A DNA stretch of 64,000 nt from Nitratireductor aestuarii. Its GTDB lineage: Bacteria; Pseudomonadota; Alphaproteobacteria; Rhizobiales; Rhizobiaceae. Numbering within the stretch: position 1 is the stretch's first letter; each line of letters begins with the position of its first letter. Both the position numbers and the translations under genes were made by a program. Positions 45,769 through 55,369 of this stretch are shown here, piece after piece. The stretch is taken from positions 1 to 64,000 of the forward strand of contig NZ_BMIF01000017.1 of the NCBI RefSeq assembly GCF_014641695.1. The letters are read 5' to 3'. The notes beneath the pieces are model-generated. The model searched no databases and had not been told where the DNA came from. It saw only the letters and a program-made list of their open reading frames with translations.

Positions 45769-45797
45769 AATATGGATCAGAAAGATAGCTATGAAAA
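45769..45797 (-). promoter_or_regulatory. Candidate cfa promoter
   Basis: On the minus strand TTTTCA (45792-45797) and CATATT (45769-45774) are spaced by 17 nt in the gap between the rplI terminator and cfa. Moderate match. Confidence 0.35.
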
Positions 45798-45859
45798 GGG
45801 GGCGGTTATCTTCACGTTTTGCCGTCTAATTATTACGACATTTATTCTATAGTGACCTG

Positions 45860-45889
45860 TAAACAAAAAGGCCGGGCACAAGCCCGGCC
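45860..45889 (-). terminator. Terminator of the rpsF-rpsR-rplI operon
   Basis: On the minus strand GGCCGGGC-TTGT-GCCCGGCC, a perfect 8-bp GC-rich stem, is followed by TTTTTGTTT. It stands 27 nt after the rplI stop. Confidence 0.9.
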
Positions 45890-45916
45890 AGAGATCGGCA
45901 AAAACCGAAATGGCGA

Positions 45917-46495
45917 TTACTCTTCGCCTTCTTCCTCTTCCGCGTTCGGATCGAAGAATTCATCAGGATTTGCAGCTTCGTTGATGTCGTCGCCGTAGAT
46001 GGCTTCGGCCGAATCAAGCGTCTCACCGCGAGCCTGACGCTCTGCTTCGTCAGCCGAACGAGCGATGTTCAGCGTGATGGTTGCGGTGACTTCAGCGTGC
46101 AGCGAAATCGTAACGTCGGTGATACCGATCAACTTGATCGGAGCCTTCAGTTCAACCTGGCTGCGGCCGATCTTGAAGCCTGCCTCGTCCAGAACATCGG
46201 CAATGTCGCGAGCCGATACCGAACCGTACAGCTGGCCGGTCTCGGCAGCGGAACGAACAACGATGAAGCTCTGGCCGTCGAGCTTCTCAGCAACGGCTTC
46301 AGCTTCCTGCTTGCGCTCCAGGTTGCGAGCTTCGAGCTCAACGCGCTGGGATTCGAACTTCTTGCGGTTTGCTTCATTGGCGCGGAGCGCCTTGCCCTGA
46401 GGCAGCAGGAAGTTGCGGGCAAAGCCGTCCTTGACCTTGACCACGTCGCCCATCTGACCGAGGCGTGCGATACGTTCGAGAAGAATGACGTCCAT
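45917..46495 (-). CDS. rplI: 50S ribosomal protein L9
   Basis: A 192-residue L9, longer than the E. coli protein (149) because of an acidic C-terminal tail ending in AEEEEGEE, which is common in alphaproteobacteria. The N-terminal rRNA-binding domain is standard: [19 protein letters not shown] and [15 protein letters not shown]. The central helix [20 protein letters not shown] links to the C-terminal globular part with [11 protein letters not shown]. Separated from rpsR by 190 nt. Confidence 0.97.
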   Translation of the reverse strand: MDVILLERIARLGQMGDVVKVKDGFARNFLLPQGKALRANEANRKKFESQRVELEARNLERKQEAEAVAEKLDGQSFIVVRSAAETGQLYGSVSARDIADVLDEAGFKIGRSQVELKAPIKLIGITDVTISLHAEVTATITLNIARSADEAERQARGETLDSAEAIYGDDINEAANPDEFFDPNAEEEEGEE

Positions 46496-46658
46496 CTTCG
46501 TTTCCTTTCATGGCGGCAGTGCCGCATGTGCTTGGAGGCAGTCAGGAAACGGACCGCAAAGGCGGTTTGATATTTCGCTGTCCTGCCAAGGCAGTTAGGA
46601 GCAGGGCTCCAACCCGGGATTTGAGAAAGGCCTCGCCGTGCCCGTCACGGAAAGGGTA

Positions 46659-46678
46659 GGGCGCGGTTGCCCGCGCCC
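46659..46678 (-). terminator. Hairpin between rpsR and rplI
   Basis: GGGCGCGG and CCGCGCCC form a perfect 8-bp stem with a 4-nt loop just after the rpsR stop. No T run follows on the minus strand (TACCCTTTCC), so it may be a partial terminator or an mRNA processing or stability element that adjusts rplI relative to rpsF-rpsR. Confidence 0.4.
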
Positions 46679-46685
46679 CGCAATA

Positions 46686-46934
46686 TCACTTCACAACGTA
46701 GGGCAGCAGGCCCAGGAAGCGTGCGCGCTTGATGGCCTTGGCCAGCTCACGCTGCTTCTTCTGGCTTACAGCCGTGATACGGGAAGGAACGATCTTGCCA
46801 CGCTCGGAGATGTAGCGCTGCAGGAGCTTGATGTCCTTGTAGTCGATCTTCGGCGCATTCGCACCCGAGAACGGGCAGGTCTTGCGACGACGATGGAACG
46901 GACGACGGGTCGGGATCTGGTTGATGTCTACCAT
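46686..46934 (-). CDS. rpsR: 30S ribosomal protein S18
   Basis: An 82-residue S18 with the family patterns [20 protein letters not shown] and [20 protein letters not shown], ending in [13 protein letters not shown]18 forms a heterodimer with S6 on the small subunit platform. The ATG overlaps the rpsF stop by one base (TAATG). Confidence 0.98.
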   Translation of the reverse strand: MVDINQIPTRRPFHRRRKTCPFSGANAPKIDYKDIKLLQRYISERGKIVPSRITAVSQKKQRELAKAIKRARFLGLLPYVVK

Positions 46935-47377
46935 TATTCAGCTCCCTGCTCTGCGCGACGGTCATCGCGATCACGACGCGGACGGTCTTCACGCGGACCA
47001 CGGTCATCGCGGCGCGGGCCACGATCACCACGATCACCGCGATCGCCACGGTCATCACGGCGCTGCATCATTGCAGAAACGCCTTCTTCATGCTGCTCAA
47101 CGCGAACCGTCATGAAACGCAGGACGTCTTCCGACAGACCCATCTGGCGTTCCATTTCCTTCACGGCTGCTGCCGGAGCGTCGATATCCATCAGCGTGAA
47201 GTAAGCCTTGCGGTTCTTCTTGACGCGGTAGGCGAGGGACTTCAGTCCCCAGTTCTCAACCCGACCAATCTTGCCGCCGTTCTCTTCGATAACGCCCTTG
47301 TACTGTTCAACGAGCGCATCGACCTGCTGCGACGACAGATCCTGCCGAGCAAGAAACACATGTTCGTATAGAGCCAC
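46934..47377 (-). CDS. rpsF: 30S ribosomal protein S6
   Basis: A 147-residue S6. The start is GTG at 47377 ([15 protein letters not shown] read as Met), with AAAGG upstream; the longer frame begins with non-family sequence. The core has [20 protein letters not shown]. The C-terminal 40 residues are a run of Asp-Arg-Gly repeats encoded by repetitive DNA near 46970-47060; such basic-acidic tails are common in alphaproteobacterial S6. It heads the rpsF-rpsR-rplI operon. Confidence 0.96.
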   Translation of the reverse strand: MALYEHVFLARQDLSSQQVDALVEQYKGVIEENGGKIGRVENWGLKSLAYRVKKNRKAYFTLMDIDAPAAAVKEMERQMGLSEDVLRFMTVRVEQHEEGVSAMMQRRDDRGDRGDRGDRGPRRDDRGPREDRPRRDRDDRRAEQGAE

Positions 47378-47583
47378 TGTCTTGCCTTTCTTCAGTTTCG
47401 CATCTGCCAGGACGCGGCGCAGAGCCCCAACGACCAATCTTGCCGGACAGGTCCGGGGAAGAAAGGCGTATCGAGACGGTCGAGAGCGGAGACACGGGAG
47501 GCGGAAACCAGTTTGGCTTCAACACTCGCACGGACGTGCGAGGCCCTCCGTTCAGCCCCCAGCCGGGACCGGCAGATGGGGGG

Positions 47584-47611
47584 CTTATACATGGTTTCCG
47601 GCGGGATGCAA
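47584..47611 (-). promoter_or_regulatory. Candidate promoter of rpsF-rpsR-rplI
   Basis: On the minus strand TTGCAT (47606-47611) and TATAAG (47584-47589) are spaced by 16 nt. The mRNA leader would be about 200 nt and contains the palindrome CTCGCACG-GA-CGTGCGAG (47525-47542). Whether this leader binds S6:S18 for feedback is unknown. Confidence 0.5.
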
Positions 47612-47646
47612 GGCGTTAAGGCCCTTGTAGCCCGTTTCTGCCTGCG

Positions 47647-48408
47647 TCAGGTTCGCAGCTTGTAGCCGGTCTTGAACATCCACCAGACGATGGACATGCA
47701 GGCAAGCAGGAACACGCCGATCATGATCAGGCTCACATGGACGCTCACGTCGGACTGGCCGAAGAAACTCCAGCGAAAGCCGCTGACGAGATAGAGTACC
47801 GGGTTGAACAGGGTCACCGTCTGCCAGGTCTCCGGCAGCATCTCGATCGAATAGAACGATCCGCCGAGGAAGACGAGCGGGGTCACGATCAGCATAGGGA
47901 TCAGCTGCAGCTTCTCGAAGTTGTCGGCCCAGATGCCGATGATGAAGCCGAACAGGCTGAAGGTCACTGCCGTCAGAACGAGGAAGAAGACCATCAAAAC
48001 CGGGTGTTCGATGTGGAGCGGCACGAAGAGATGCGCCGTCGCAAGGATGATCAGCCCAAGGATGATGGATTTGGTGGCAGCCGCCCCTGCATAGCCGATG
48101 ACGATCTCGAGAAAGTTCACCGGTGCCGACAGCACCTCATAGATCGTGCCGACGAACTTCGGGAAATAGATGCCGAAGGACGCGTTGGAAATCGAGTTCT
48201 GCAGAAGCGTCAGCATGATCAGTCCGGGGACGATGAAGGATCCGTAGTGGATGCCTTCCACCGTCTCGATGCGGGCGCCAATGGCGGTACCGAACACGAC
48301 GAAGTAGAGTGAGGTGGAGAGGACCGGCGACACGATGCTCTGAAGCAGTGTGCGGCGCATCCGGCTCATTTCGTAGACGTAGATTGCCTTGATCGCCTGC
48401 AGGTTCAT
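47647..48408 (-). CDS. ABC-2 type transporter permease
   Basis: A 253-residue membrane protein with six predicted helices of the ABC-2 family. [20 protein letters not shown] at the N-terminus, [15 protein letters not shown] and [20 protein letters not shown] are family patterns, the last being typical of YadH/DrrB-like exporters. It overlaps the ATPase gene by 4 nt. Exporters of this group move drugs, polysaccharide precursors or lipids; the substrate is not determined. Confidence 0.88.
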   Translation of the reverse strand: MNLQAIKAIYVYEMSRMRRTLLQSIVSPVLSTSLYFVVFGTAIGARIETVEGIHYGSFIVPGLIMLTLLQNSISNASFGIYFPKFVGTIYEVLSAPVNFLEIVIGYAGAAATKSIILGLIILATAHLFVPLHIEHPVLMVFFLVLTAVTFSLFGFIIGIWADNFEKLQLIPMLIVTPLVFLGGSFYSIEMLPETWQTVTLFNPVLYLVSGFRWSFFGQSDVSVHVSLIMIGVFLLACMSIVWWMFKTGYKLRT

Positions 48409-49331
48409 CGGGCGCCCTCCACCAGGCTGACAAAGATATCTTCAAGCGAGCTCTGCTTGGTGCTGAGGTCCTTCACGGCAATGCCGGAGCGGTTCAGATC
48501 GGCAAGCAGAGAGCCGATGCCGGAACGGGCGGCCTGCGTGTCGTAGCTGTAGACGAGCGTTGCACCGCCATCGACAAGGCTCAGGTCGTACTGCGACAGC
48601 CCTTCGGGAAGGGTTTGCAGCGCCTGGTGCAGTTCCAGCGTCAGCTGCTTCTTGCCGAGCTTGCGCATCAGCTCGTTCTTTTCCTCGATCAGCACGAGCC
48701 TGCCCTTGTTGATCACTCCGACGCGGTCGGCGATCTCCTCGGCTTCTTCTATATAGTGTGTGGTGAGGATGATGGTGACGCCTGACTGGCGCAGCCGTCC
48801 GATGAGCTGCCACATGTCCTTGCGCAGCTCTACGTCGACGCCCGCGGTCGGCTCGTCGAGGAAGAGAATCTTCGGCTCATGGGAGAGAGCCTTGGCGATC
48901 ATGACGCGGCGCTTCATGCCGCCGGAGAGCGTCATGATCTTGGCGTCCTTCTTGTCCCAAAGGGAAAGATCCTTGAGGAGCGATTCGACCAGGGCCGGGT
49001 TTGGCTTCTTGCCGAACAGGCCGCGGCTGAAGGTGACCGTGTTCCACACCGACTCGAAGGTCTCGACGTGGAGTTCCTGCGGCACCAGGCCGATGAGTGA
49101 ACGGGTGGTCTTGTAGTCGGTCTGGATGTCGTGCCCCTGAACGAGCACATTGCCGCTCGTCGGCCTCACGAGGCCGCAGATGATGGAGATCAGCGTCGTC
49201 TTGCCGGCGCCGTTCGGCCCGAGCAGGGCCAGGATCTCGCCATCGTGAATGTCCAGGTCGACGCTATGAAGCGCCGTCAGGCCTGAGTCATAGGTCTTCG
49301 TTAGCTGCTGTACCGAAATTGCGTTCTGCAT
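48405..49331 (-). CDS. ABC transporter ATP-binding protein
   Basis: A 308-residue ATPase partner of the adjacent ABC-2 permease. Walker [11 protein letters not shown]-loop [10 protein letters not shown], signature [15 protein letters not shown], Walker [13 protein letters not shown] and the H-loop TTHYIEEAE are all present. The C-terminal 80 residues form the small domain seen in DrrA/YadG-type ATPases. It is divergent from fabD; the 291-nt gap between them shows no gene and no clear promoter. Confidence 0.92.
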   Translation of the reverse strand: MQNAISVQQLTKTYDSGLTALHSVDLDIHDGEILALLGPNGAGKTTLISIICGLVRPTSGNVLVQGHDIQTDYKTTRSLIGLVPQELHVETFESVWNTVTFSRGLFGKKPNPALVESLLKDLSLWDKKDAKIMTLSGGMKRRVMIAKALSHEPKILFLDEPTAGVDVELRKDMWQLIGRLRQSGVTIILTTHYIEEAEEIADRVGVINKGRLVLIEEKNELMRKLGKKQLTLELHQALQTLPEGLSQYDLSLVDGGATLVYSYDTQAARSGIGSLLADLNRSGIAVKDLSTKQSSLEDIFVSLVEGAR

Positions 49332-49622
49332 GGGAACCGGCGGCGTTGGAACTGCGGTTGGCTGGGCGGCTGGAGGGCAGAAGAATGTACAGGCGCCCTT
49401 CGAATGAGGTCATGATATAAGGAGCAAAAGTTCGATTATCTATGGGCCGGCGCAGCTTATCATCGAATGCTGACACTTCCTGACGGGTCCAAAAAGCTGA
49501 ATTTCCTGCCGAATATCACGGTTTTGCCGCCTGTATCGTGGCAAAAGGCTTGACGGAGCCCAAGCATTGCGCCACCACCGCGCGAAATTTGTCACCTCAT
49601 CTCCAGTTAAACGGAGCGCGGC

Positions 49623-50564
49623 ATGAGCATAGCTTTTACATTTCCCGGGCAGGGCAGCCAGGCTGTCGGTATGGGTCGTGATCTCGCAGAGGCATTCCTG
49701 GAGACACGGGAGGTCTTTGAAGAGGTCGATGATGCGCTCGGGCAGAAGCTCTCAAAGATCATGTGGGAAGGCCCGGAGGATGAGCTGACGCTCACCGCCA
49801 ATGCCCAGCCTGCACTGATGGCTGTTTCCATGGCCGTCATGCGCGTTATGGAGAAGGGCGGACTGAAGCTTTCCGACAAGGTAAGTTATGTCGCCGGCCA
49901 TTCGCTCGGTGAATATTCCGCGCTCTGCGCCGCCGGCATGTTCAGCATCAGCGACACGGCGCGTCTTCTGCGCATCCGTGGCGATGCGATGCAGGCTGCG
50001 GTTCCGGTTGGCGAAGGTGCGATGTGCGCCATCATCGGCCTCGAAACCGCTGACGTGGAAGCCGCCTGCGAGGCTGCATCTTCCGCAGGCGCCTGCCAGA
50101 TCGCCAATGACAATGGCGGCGGCCAGCTGGTCATCTCCGGCGCCAAGACTGCGGTTGAAGAGGCCGCCAGGCTCGCGACCGAAAAGGGTGCCAAGCGCGC
50201 CATCATGCTGCCGGTCTCCGCTCCCTTCCATTCCACGCTCATGGCTCCGGCCGCCGAGCGCATGAAGGAAGCGCTGGCAGAGGTTTCCAAGAAGGCGCCG
50301 GTCGTTCCGGTTGTCGCCAACGTGACGGTGAGCCCGCTCACCGATCCAGAAGAGATCGCCGCCAAGCTGGTCGAGCAGGTAACGGGCCGCGTGCGCTGGC
50401 GCGAGACGGTCGAGTGGTTCGGCGCCAATGGCATCGGCACCCTCTACGAGATCGGCTCCGGCAAGGTGCTTTCCGGTCTTGCCCGCCGCATCAACCGCGA
50501 AATCACGCCGGTTTCGGTCAATACGCCGGCAGATATCGATACGGCCATGAAGGCGCTGCTCTAA
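49623..50564 (+). CDS. fabD: Malonyl-CoA:ACP transacylase
   Basis: A 313-residue enzyme that loads malonyl groups onto AcpP for fatty-acid synthesis. FPGQGSQAVGMG opens the protein; the nucleophile S94 lies in AGHSLGEYSA, and the catalytic His is in VSAPFHSTLMAP. Normal length. First gene of fabD-fabG-acpP-fabF on the plus strand, with 97 nt to fabG. Confidence 0.97.
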   Translation: MSIAFTFPGQGSQAVGMGRDLAEAFLETREVFEEVDDALGQKLSKIMWEGPEDELTLTANAQPALMAVSMAVMRVMEKGGLKLSDKVSYVAGHSLGEYSALCAAGMFSISDTARLLRIRGDAMQAAVPVGEGAMCAIIGLETADVEAACEAASSAGACQIANDNGGGQLVISGAKTAVEEAARLATEKGAKRAIMLPVSAPFHSTLMAPAAERMKEALAEVSKKAPVVPVVANVTVSPLTDPEEIAAKLVEQVTGRVRWRETVEWFGANGIGTLYEIGSGKVLSGLARRINREITPVSVNTPADIDTAMKALL

Positions 50565-50661
50565 CAGCGATTTTCCATTTTTTCAGTGATTGTGCTAACA
50601 GACGCCGCAGTTTGGCGGAATGTTCTGGCCAATCACTACTCATTGCATGAGAGGTACTTCC

Positions 50662-51399
50662 ATGTTTGATCTCACGGGCCGCAAGGCGCTCGTTACCGGG
50701 GCCTCGGGAGGCCTTGGAGAAGCCATCGCACGGACGCTGCATGCACAGGGTGCTGTCGTCGGGCTCCACGGCACCCGCCGCGAGAAGCTCGAGGAGCTGG
50801 CGGCTGAACTCGGCGAGCGCACCAAGATCCTGCCTGCGGACATGTCCAACCGGGAGCAGGTGAAGGAACTCGCCAAGCAGGCAGAGGAAGCGCTGGAAGG
50901 TGTGGACATCCTCGTCAACAACGCCGGTATCACGCGTGACGGCCTGTTCGTGCGCATGAGCGACGATGACTGGGATGCCGTACTGGAGGTGAACCTCACC
51001 GCTGCGTTCCGCCTTACCCGCGAGTTGACCCATCCGATGATGCGCCGCCGCTATGGCCGCATCGTCAACATCACCTCCGTGGTGGGCGTTGCCGGCAACC
51101 CCGGCCAGGCCAACTATTGCGCTTCGAAGGCGGGCCTCATCGGCTTCACCAAGTCGCTCGCGCAGGAGATCGCCACTCGTAATGTTACGGTCAACTGCGT
51201 CGCTCCGGGTTTCATCGAATCGGCAATGACCGACAAGCTGAATGAGAAGCAGCGCGAATCGATCATGGCCGGAATTCCGATGAAGCGCATGGGCACCGGG
51301 GCTGACATTGCCACGTCGGTGCTCTATCTCGCATCGAATGAAGCCGGTTACGTGACGGGTCAGACCATCCACGTGAATGGTGGAATGCTGATGGTGTAA
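50662..51399 (+). CDS. fabG: 3-oxoacyl-[ACP] reductase
   Basis: A 245-residue NADPH-dependent SDR reducing 3-oxoacyl-ACP in the fatty-acid cycle. Cofactor motif [14 protein letters not shown] at [10 protein letters not shown], and the catalytic S139, Y152 and K156 (NYCASKAG). The ATG at 50662 with GAGAGG upstream is used; the longer frame has no family-like sequence. Placement between fabD and acpP confirms the specific role among SDRs. Confidence 0.97.
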   Translation: MFDLTGRKALVTGASGGLGEAIARTLHAQGAVVGLHGTRREKLEELAAELGERTKILPADMSNREQVKELAKQAEEALEGVDILVNNAGITRDGLFVRMSDDDWDAVLEVNLTAAFRLTRELTHPMMRRRYGRIVNITSVVGVAGNPGQANYCASKAGLIGFTKSLAQEIATRNVTVNCVAPGFIESAMTDKLNEKQRESIMAGIPMKRMGTGADIATSVLYLASNEAGYVTGQTIHVNGGMLMV

Positions 51400-51469
51400 G
51401 CCTTTTGGGTGCTGGGAAAGCGCTGCTTTCCGCCCACATTGGCTGTGGAAGTACGCTGGGTGTCTTGGC

Positions 51470-51573
51470 TATAATATTGCGTCGTGGTATTGCCCTGACG
51501 CAAACGGGCCCAAGATAGCCCTTGTACGGAACAGCCGGTACGGAACGCAAAAGCCGAGTACCGGCTTTCTTTT
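51470..51573 (+). ncRNA. Possible small RNA or regulated leader upstream of acpP
   Basis: A consensus TATAAT (51470-51475), with no good -35, lies 170 nt before acpP. Downstream, GCCGGTAC (51534-51541) pairs perfectly with GTACCGGC (51558-51565), followed by TTTCTTTT, an intrinsic-terminator form. The same 3' arm can instead form AAAGCCG/CGGCTTT (51550-51568). GTACGGAAC also occurs twice. The element could be a 90-nt RNA with acpP expressed from a second promoter (TTGATT-N17-TAACGA after 51575), or an attenuated acpP leader. Not experimentally supported. Confidence 0.4.
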
Positions 51574-51640
51574 AAGCTTGATTAGCTGCAAGCCTGCGGC
51601 TAACGAAGACTGGAAAATTCCTGAAGTTGAGGGTTCTCAC

Positions 51641-51877
51641 ATGAGCGATACTGCAGAACGCGTCAAGAAAATCGTTGTCGAACATCTTGGCGTCGATGCC
51701 GAAAAGGTCACCGAGCAGGCTAGCTTCATCGACGATCTTGGCGCCGACAGCCTCGACACGGTTGAGCTTGTCATGGCGTTCGAAGAAGAGTTCGGCGTCG
51801 AAATTCCTGATGATGCCGCCGAGACGATTCTTACCGTCGGCGACGCTGTGAAGTTCATCGAAAAGGCCCAGGCCTAA
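51641..51877 (+). CDS. acpP: Acyl carrier protein
   Basis: A 78-residue acidic carrier protein; S37 in [18 protein letters not shown] receives the phosphopantetheine arm from AcpS (encoded at 14.5 kb). The ATG at 51641 begins [17 protein letters not shown]; the longer frame to 51578 is untranslated leader. Preceded by a structured 240-nt gap. High expression is expected. Confidence 0.98.
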   Translation: MSDTAERVKKIVVEHLGVDAEKVTEQASFIDDLGADSLDTVELVMAFEEEFGVEIPDDAAETILTVGDAVKFIEKAQA

Positions 51878-51921
51878 TTTCGATCCAAGCTAGTGCAATC
51901 AGAAGACGAGACATTCCAGAG

Positions 51922-53178
51922 ATGAGACGCGTCGTCGTCACAGGCATGGGTCTCCTCTCTCCGCTCGGCCTTGGGGCCGAGCTGAGCTGGAAGAGGCTGC
52001 TCGAAGGCAAGTCCGGGGCAAAGCGCATCGACCGTTTTGAGGTCGATGATCTGCCCTGCAAGATTGCGAGTCTTATCCCGAGCGAAGGTGAAGGTGCGTT
52101 CAATCCGGACGATTTCCTTGAGCCTCGCGAACAGCGGAAGATCTCGGACTTCATCACCTATGGAATAGCCGCAGCTGATCAGGCACTGGCTGATTCCGGA
52201 TGGGAGCCCAAGACCGAAGAAGATCGTTGCGCCACCGGCGTGATGATCGGTTCGGGCATCGGCGGCATTCAGGGCATCGCAGAAGGTGCGCTGATACTGC
52301 AGGAAAAGGGTCCGCGGCGCATCAGCCCGTTCTTCATCCCGGGAAACATCATCAACCTCGTCTCCGGCCAGGTTTCGATCCGTCATGGATTGAAGGGGCC
52401 GAATCACGCGGTTGTCACAGCTTGCTCCACCGGTGCGCACGCTATTGGCGATGCAGCTCGGCTTATCATGTTCGGCGATGCCGACGTGATGCTGGCGGGC
52501 GGCGCTGAATCGCCGATCTCCCGGCTTTCGATTGCCGGTTTTTCCGCGTGCAAGGCGCTCACCACGAGCTACAACGACACGCCTGAAAAGGCTTCCCGAC
52601 CCTATGACAAGGACCGCGACGGGTTCCTCATGGGCGAGGGCGCCGGCGTTGTCGTGCTCGAAGAGCTCGAACATGCAAAGGCGCGCGGCGCCAGGATCTA
52701 TGCCGAGATCATCGGTTATGGCCTGTCCGGCGATGCCTATCACATTACCGCTCCGTCCGAGGACGGCGACGGCGCTTTCCGCTGCATGAGCGCAGCCGTC
52801 AAGCGCGCCGGCATCTCGGCTGCGGACATCGACTACATCAACGCCCATGGCACCTCGACCATGGCGGACACGATCGAGCTGAAGGCCGTAGAGCGTCTGC
52901 TTGGGGATGCAGCAGGCTCCGCCTCCATGTCCTCGACCAAGTCCTCCATCGGACACTTGCTTGGTGCTGCCGGTGCTGCCGAAGCGATCTTCTCGGTGCT
53001 CGCGATTTGCGACAACATTGCTCCGGCTACGATCAATCTGGACAACCCGGCGGTTGAGACCGAGATCGATCTCGTTCCCAACAAGCCGCGCCAGCGCAAG
53101 ATCGATGTCGCCCTTTCCAATTCGTTCGGATTTGGCGGTACGAACGCTTCATTGCTCTTCCGACGCTACGAAGCCTGA
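51922..53178 (+). CDS. fabF: 3-oxoacyl-[ACP] synthase II
   Basis: A 418-residue condensing enzyme extending acyl chains with malonyl-ACP. The nucleophile C168 lies in VTACSTGAHAIGDA, with catalytic His in NAHGTSTMADTIE and in SSIGHLLGAAGAAE. The FabF type is indicated by the neighbourhood (acpP upstream) and by MRRVVVTGMGLLSPLG. The stop codon is inside a hairpin. Confidence 0.96.
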   Translation: MRRVVVTGMGLLSPLGLGAELSWKRLLEGKSGAKRIDRFEVDDLPCKIASLIPSEGEGAFNPDDFLEPREQRKISDFITYGIAAADQALADSGWEPKTEEDRCATGVMIGSGIGGIQGIAEGALILQEKGPRRISPFFIPGNIINLVSGQVSIRHGLKGPNHAVVTACSTGAHAIGDAARLIMFGDADVMLAGGAESPISRLSIAGFSACKALTTSYNDTPEKASRPYDKDRDGFLMGEGAGVVVLEELEHAKARGARIYAEIIGYGLSGDAYHITAPSEDGDGAFRCMSAAVKRAGISAADIDYINAHGTSTMADTIELKAVERLLGDAAGSASMSSTKSSIGHLLGAAGAAEAIFSVLAICDNIAPATINLDNPAVETEIDLVPNKPRQRKIDVALSNSFGFGGTNASLLFRRYEA

Positions 53179-53199
53179 GTATTGATTGATATTCAGGCT
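53172..53199 (+). terminator. Hairpin across the fabF stop codon
   Basis: AGCCTGAGTAT and ATATTCAGGCT pair over 11 bp (one G-T) with a 6-nt loop; the TGA stop is in the left arm. Only TTGAC follows, so an intrinsic terminator is doubtful. Confidence 0.4.
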
Positions 53200-53213
53200 T
53201 TGACGCCGGAAAA

Positions 53214-53242
53214 TTGTCGCTATTGTGCAGCATCCTAATATT
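53214..53242 (+). promoter_or_regulatory. Candidate mltG promoter
   Basis: TTGTCG (53214-53219) and AATATT (53237-53242) are 17 nt apart in the fabF-mltG gap. Moderate match. Confidence 0.3.
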
Positions 53243-53283
53243 TTTGAGTCTTGGGACGACGCCATAGGAGACTACCGAGCAGT

Positions 53284-54456
53284 ATGCCTGGAGAACAGAA
53301 CGATTATACGGCGCGCCCTCTAGCGGTGAGTTCGTCACGGGGCAGCCTTCGTCCTGCACAGGGAACACCGCCTCCTCCCAAGCGGTCGCGCCAGTCACGT
53401 AACCAGATCGTTACGTTTCTCAACTTCGTGCTGTCGTCTGTCGTCTTCATCATCCTGCTGGCAGTGGGTGTTCTGTACTTCGGACAGCGCGAATTCACGC
53501 GGCCAGGCCCGTCCACTACTACCGAAACCGTACTCATCAAGCCGAATACCGGGACGCGAGAGATCGCCAACCTGCTTCAGCGGGAGGGCGTCATCAGCGA
53601 TGCCCGCGTGTTCCTTGTAGGCCTGCGCATCAACAATGCTGACAGCCGCCTCAAGGCCGGCGAGTACGAGATCAAGCCGGGCGCTTCCATGAAGGAGATC
53701 ATGGAATTGCTCGAGGGCGGCAAGTCGGTCATGTATTCGCTGACAATTCCGGAAGGGCTGACGGTCAAGCAGATCTTCGACCGTATCGCCAGTACGGAAG
53801 AGCTGTCGGGCGATCTACCCGCTGAACTGCCGCCTGAGGGTTCTCTTGCCGCTGATACGCTGCGTTTCACCCGCGGCCTGTCACGCCAGGAAGTCGTCAA
53901 CAAGCTTATTGCCGACCAGAAGAACCTTGTGAAATCCATCTGGGAACGCCGTGCACCGGATCTTCCGATCGAGACGATTGAAGAGTTCGTCACACTCGCC
54001 TCGATTGTTGAGAAGGAGACGGGTCGCGCCGATGAGCGTTCGCGTGTGGCCGGCGTCTTCATCAACCGACTGAAGAAGGGCATGCGTCTCCAATCGGATC
54101 CGACCGTCATTTATGGCCTGTTTGGCGGCGAAGGTAAGCCTGCCGATCGCCCGATCTACAAGAGCGATCTGGAGAAGGAAACGCCTTACAACACCTATGC
54201 CATAAAGGGTCTACCGCCGACGCCGATCGCCAATCCGGGCCGCGCGGCGCTCGAAGCCGTGGCAAACCCGTCCCGCACGGGTGAGCTCTATTTCGTCGCC
54301 AACGGGATCGACGGTGGCCATGCCTTCGCCAAGACGCTTGATGAGCACAACGAGAATGTAGCTCGCTGGCGCAAGATAGAGCGCGAACGCGCGAAACAGG
54401 CCGAGGCGGCCGCCCAGGACAAGGGCGATGCGGCCTCCGCACCCAAAAGCAACTAA
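53284..54456 (+). CDS. mltG: Endolytic transglycosylase MltG
   Basis: A 390-residue inner-membrane enzyme that cuts nascent glycan strands and helps end peptidoglycan polymerisation. A basic cytoplasmic N-terminus is followed by one membrane helix (FLNFVLSSVVFIILLAVGVL), a LysM-like region and the YceG catalytic domain with the conserved Glu in LASIVEKETG, then LQSDPTVIYGL and KGLPPTPIANPG. ATG 53284 is used; the frame extends to a TTG at 53251. yicC follows after 28 nt. Confidence 0.94.
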   Translation: MPGEQNDYTARPLAVSSSRGSLRPAQGTPPPPKRSRQSRNQIVTFLNFVLSSVVFIILLAVGVLYFGQREFTRPGPSTTTETVLIKPNTGTREIANLLQREGVISDARVFLVGLRINNADSRLKAGEYEIKPGASMKEIMELLEGGKSVMYSLTIPEGLTVKQIFDRIASTEELSGDLPAELPPEGSLAADTLRFTRGLSRQEVVNKLIADQKNLVKSIWERRAPDLPIETIEEFVTLASIVEKETGRADERSRVAGVFINRLKKGMRLQSDPTVIYGLFGGEGKPADRPIYKSDLEKETPYNTYAIKGLPPTPIANPGRAALEAVANPSRTGELYFVANGIDGGHAFAKTLDEHNENVARWRKIERERAKQAEAAAQDKGDAASAPKSN

Positions 54457-54484
54457 TGCCGCACAGGCATCGCAGAGGCGAGGC

Positions 54485-55369
54485 ATGAACCTTCAAAGTA
54501 TGACGGGTTTTGCCCGCGCCAGTCGTGAAGATGACGTAGCATCGGTGACCTGGGAGCTGCGTTCCGTGAATGGCAGGGGGCTTGAAGCCCGCCTGCGCCT
54601 GACGCCCGGATATGAACGTCTGGAACAGCCGGCGCGGGCCGTTCTACAAAAGCAGTTTTCGCGCGGTAACATTCAGGCGAGTCTGACCATCAATCGCAGC
54701 GATGCCGTGCGGCGACCGGTAATCGACGAGCAGCTGCTCACGGAACTGGCGGCAATCGCCAAGGACCTTCACGAAAAGCATGGGGCAGCACCTGCCACCG
54801 CCGATGGCCTGCTGGCGCTGCGCGGCGTTCTCGAAATGCCGGACCACGAGGAGGACGAGGAGACGCGCCAGAAGCTGGACGCGCTGATCCTTGTCACGCT
54901 CGATGAGGCAGCCGGGGCGCTCGCCACGGCACGCCGCGGGGAGGGCGCTGCCCTGCGCGACGTGCTTCTCGGCCACATCGATACGATCGAAGTGCTGACG
55001 AAGAAGGCCGAGCAGGATCCGGCCCGGGAGGCAGCCAACCTCCGGGCGCGGCTGGAGACACAGCTCAGGCCCTTGCTCGACATTTCCTCCATGGATGAGG
55101 CGCGTCTCTATCAGGAGGCCGCGATCCTTGCGACCAAGGCAGACATTCGGGAGGAGATCGACCGCCTGCTCACCCATGTGGCGAGCGCCCGTTCCCTGTT
55201 GAAGGGAGACGGTCCGGTCGGACGCAAGCTTGACTTCCTCGCTCAGGAGTTCAATCGGGAGGCTAATACGCTCTGCTCGAAATCCAATGCCGCCACGATC
55301 ACGGCGGTTGGCCTGGAGCTCAAGGTCGCTGTCGACCAGTTCCGCGAGCAGATTCAAAATCTGGAGTAG
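54485..55369 (+). CDS. YicC-family endoribonuclease
   Basis: A 294-residue protein of the YicC/YloC family, members of which have been shown to act as endoribonucleases. The N-terminal MQ/NLQSMTGFARA pattern (MNLQSMTGFARAS here) and the C-terminal LDFLAQEFNREANTLCSKSN are diagnostic. ATG 54485 has GAGGCG upstream and begins the conserved motif; the longer frame from 54428 overlaps mltG. gmk follows immediately, a common bacterial pairing. Confidence 0.93.
   Translation: MNLQSMTGFARASREDDVASVTWELRSVNGRGLEARLRLTPGYERLEQPARAVLQKQFSRGNIQASLTINRSDAVRRPVIDEQLLTELAAIAKDLHEKHGAAPATADGLLALRGVLEMPDHEEDEETRQKLDALILVTLDEAAGALATARRGEGAALRDVLLGHIDTIEVLTKKAEQDPAREAANLRARLETQLRPLLDISSMDEARLYQEAAILATKADIREEIDRLLTHVASARSLLKGDGPVGRKLDFLAQEFNREANTLCSKSNAATITAVGLELKVAVDQFREQIQNLE

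Noticed and set aside
46970-47060. Short tandem repeats that could suggest a CRISPR or satellite array
   Set aside because: They encode the Asp-Arg-Gly tail of ribosomal protein S6; no spacers or regular repeat lengths.
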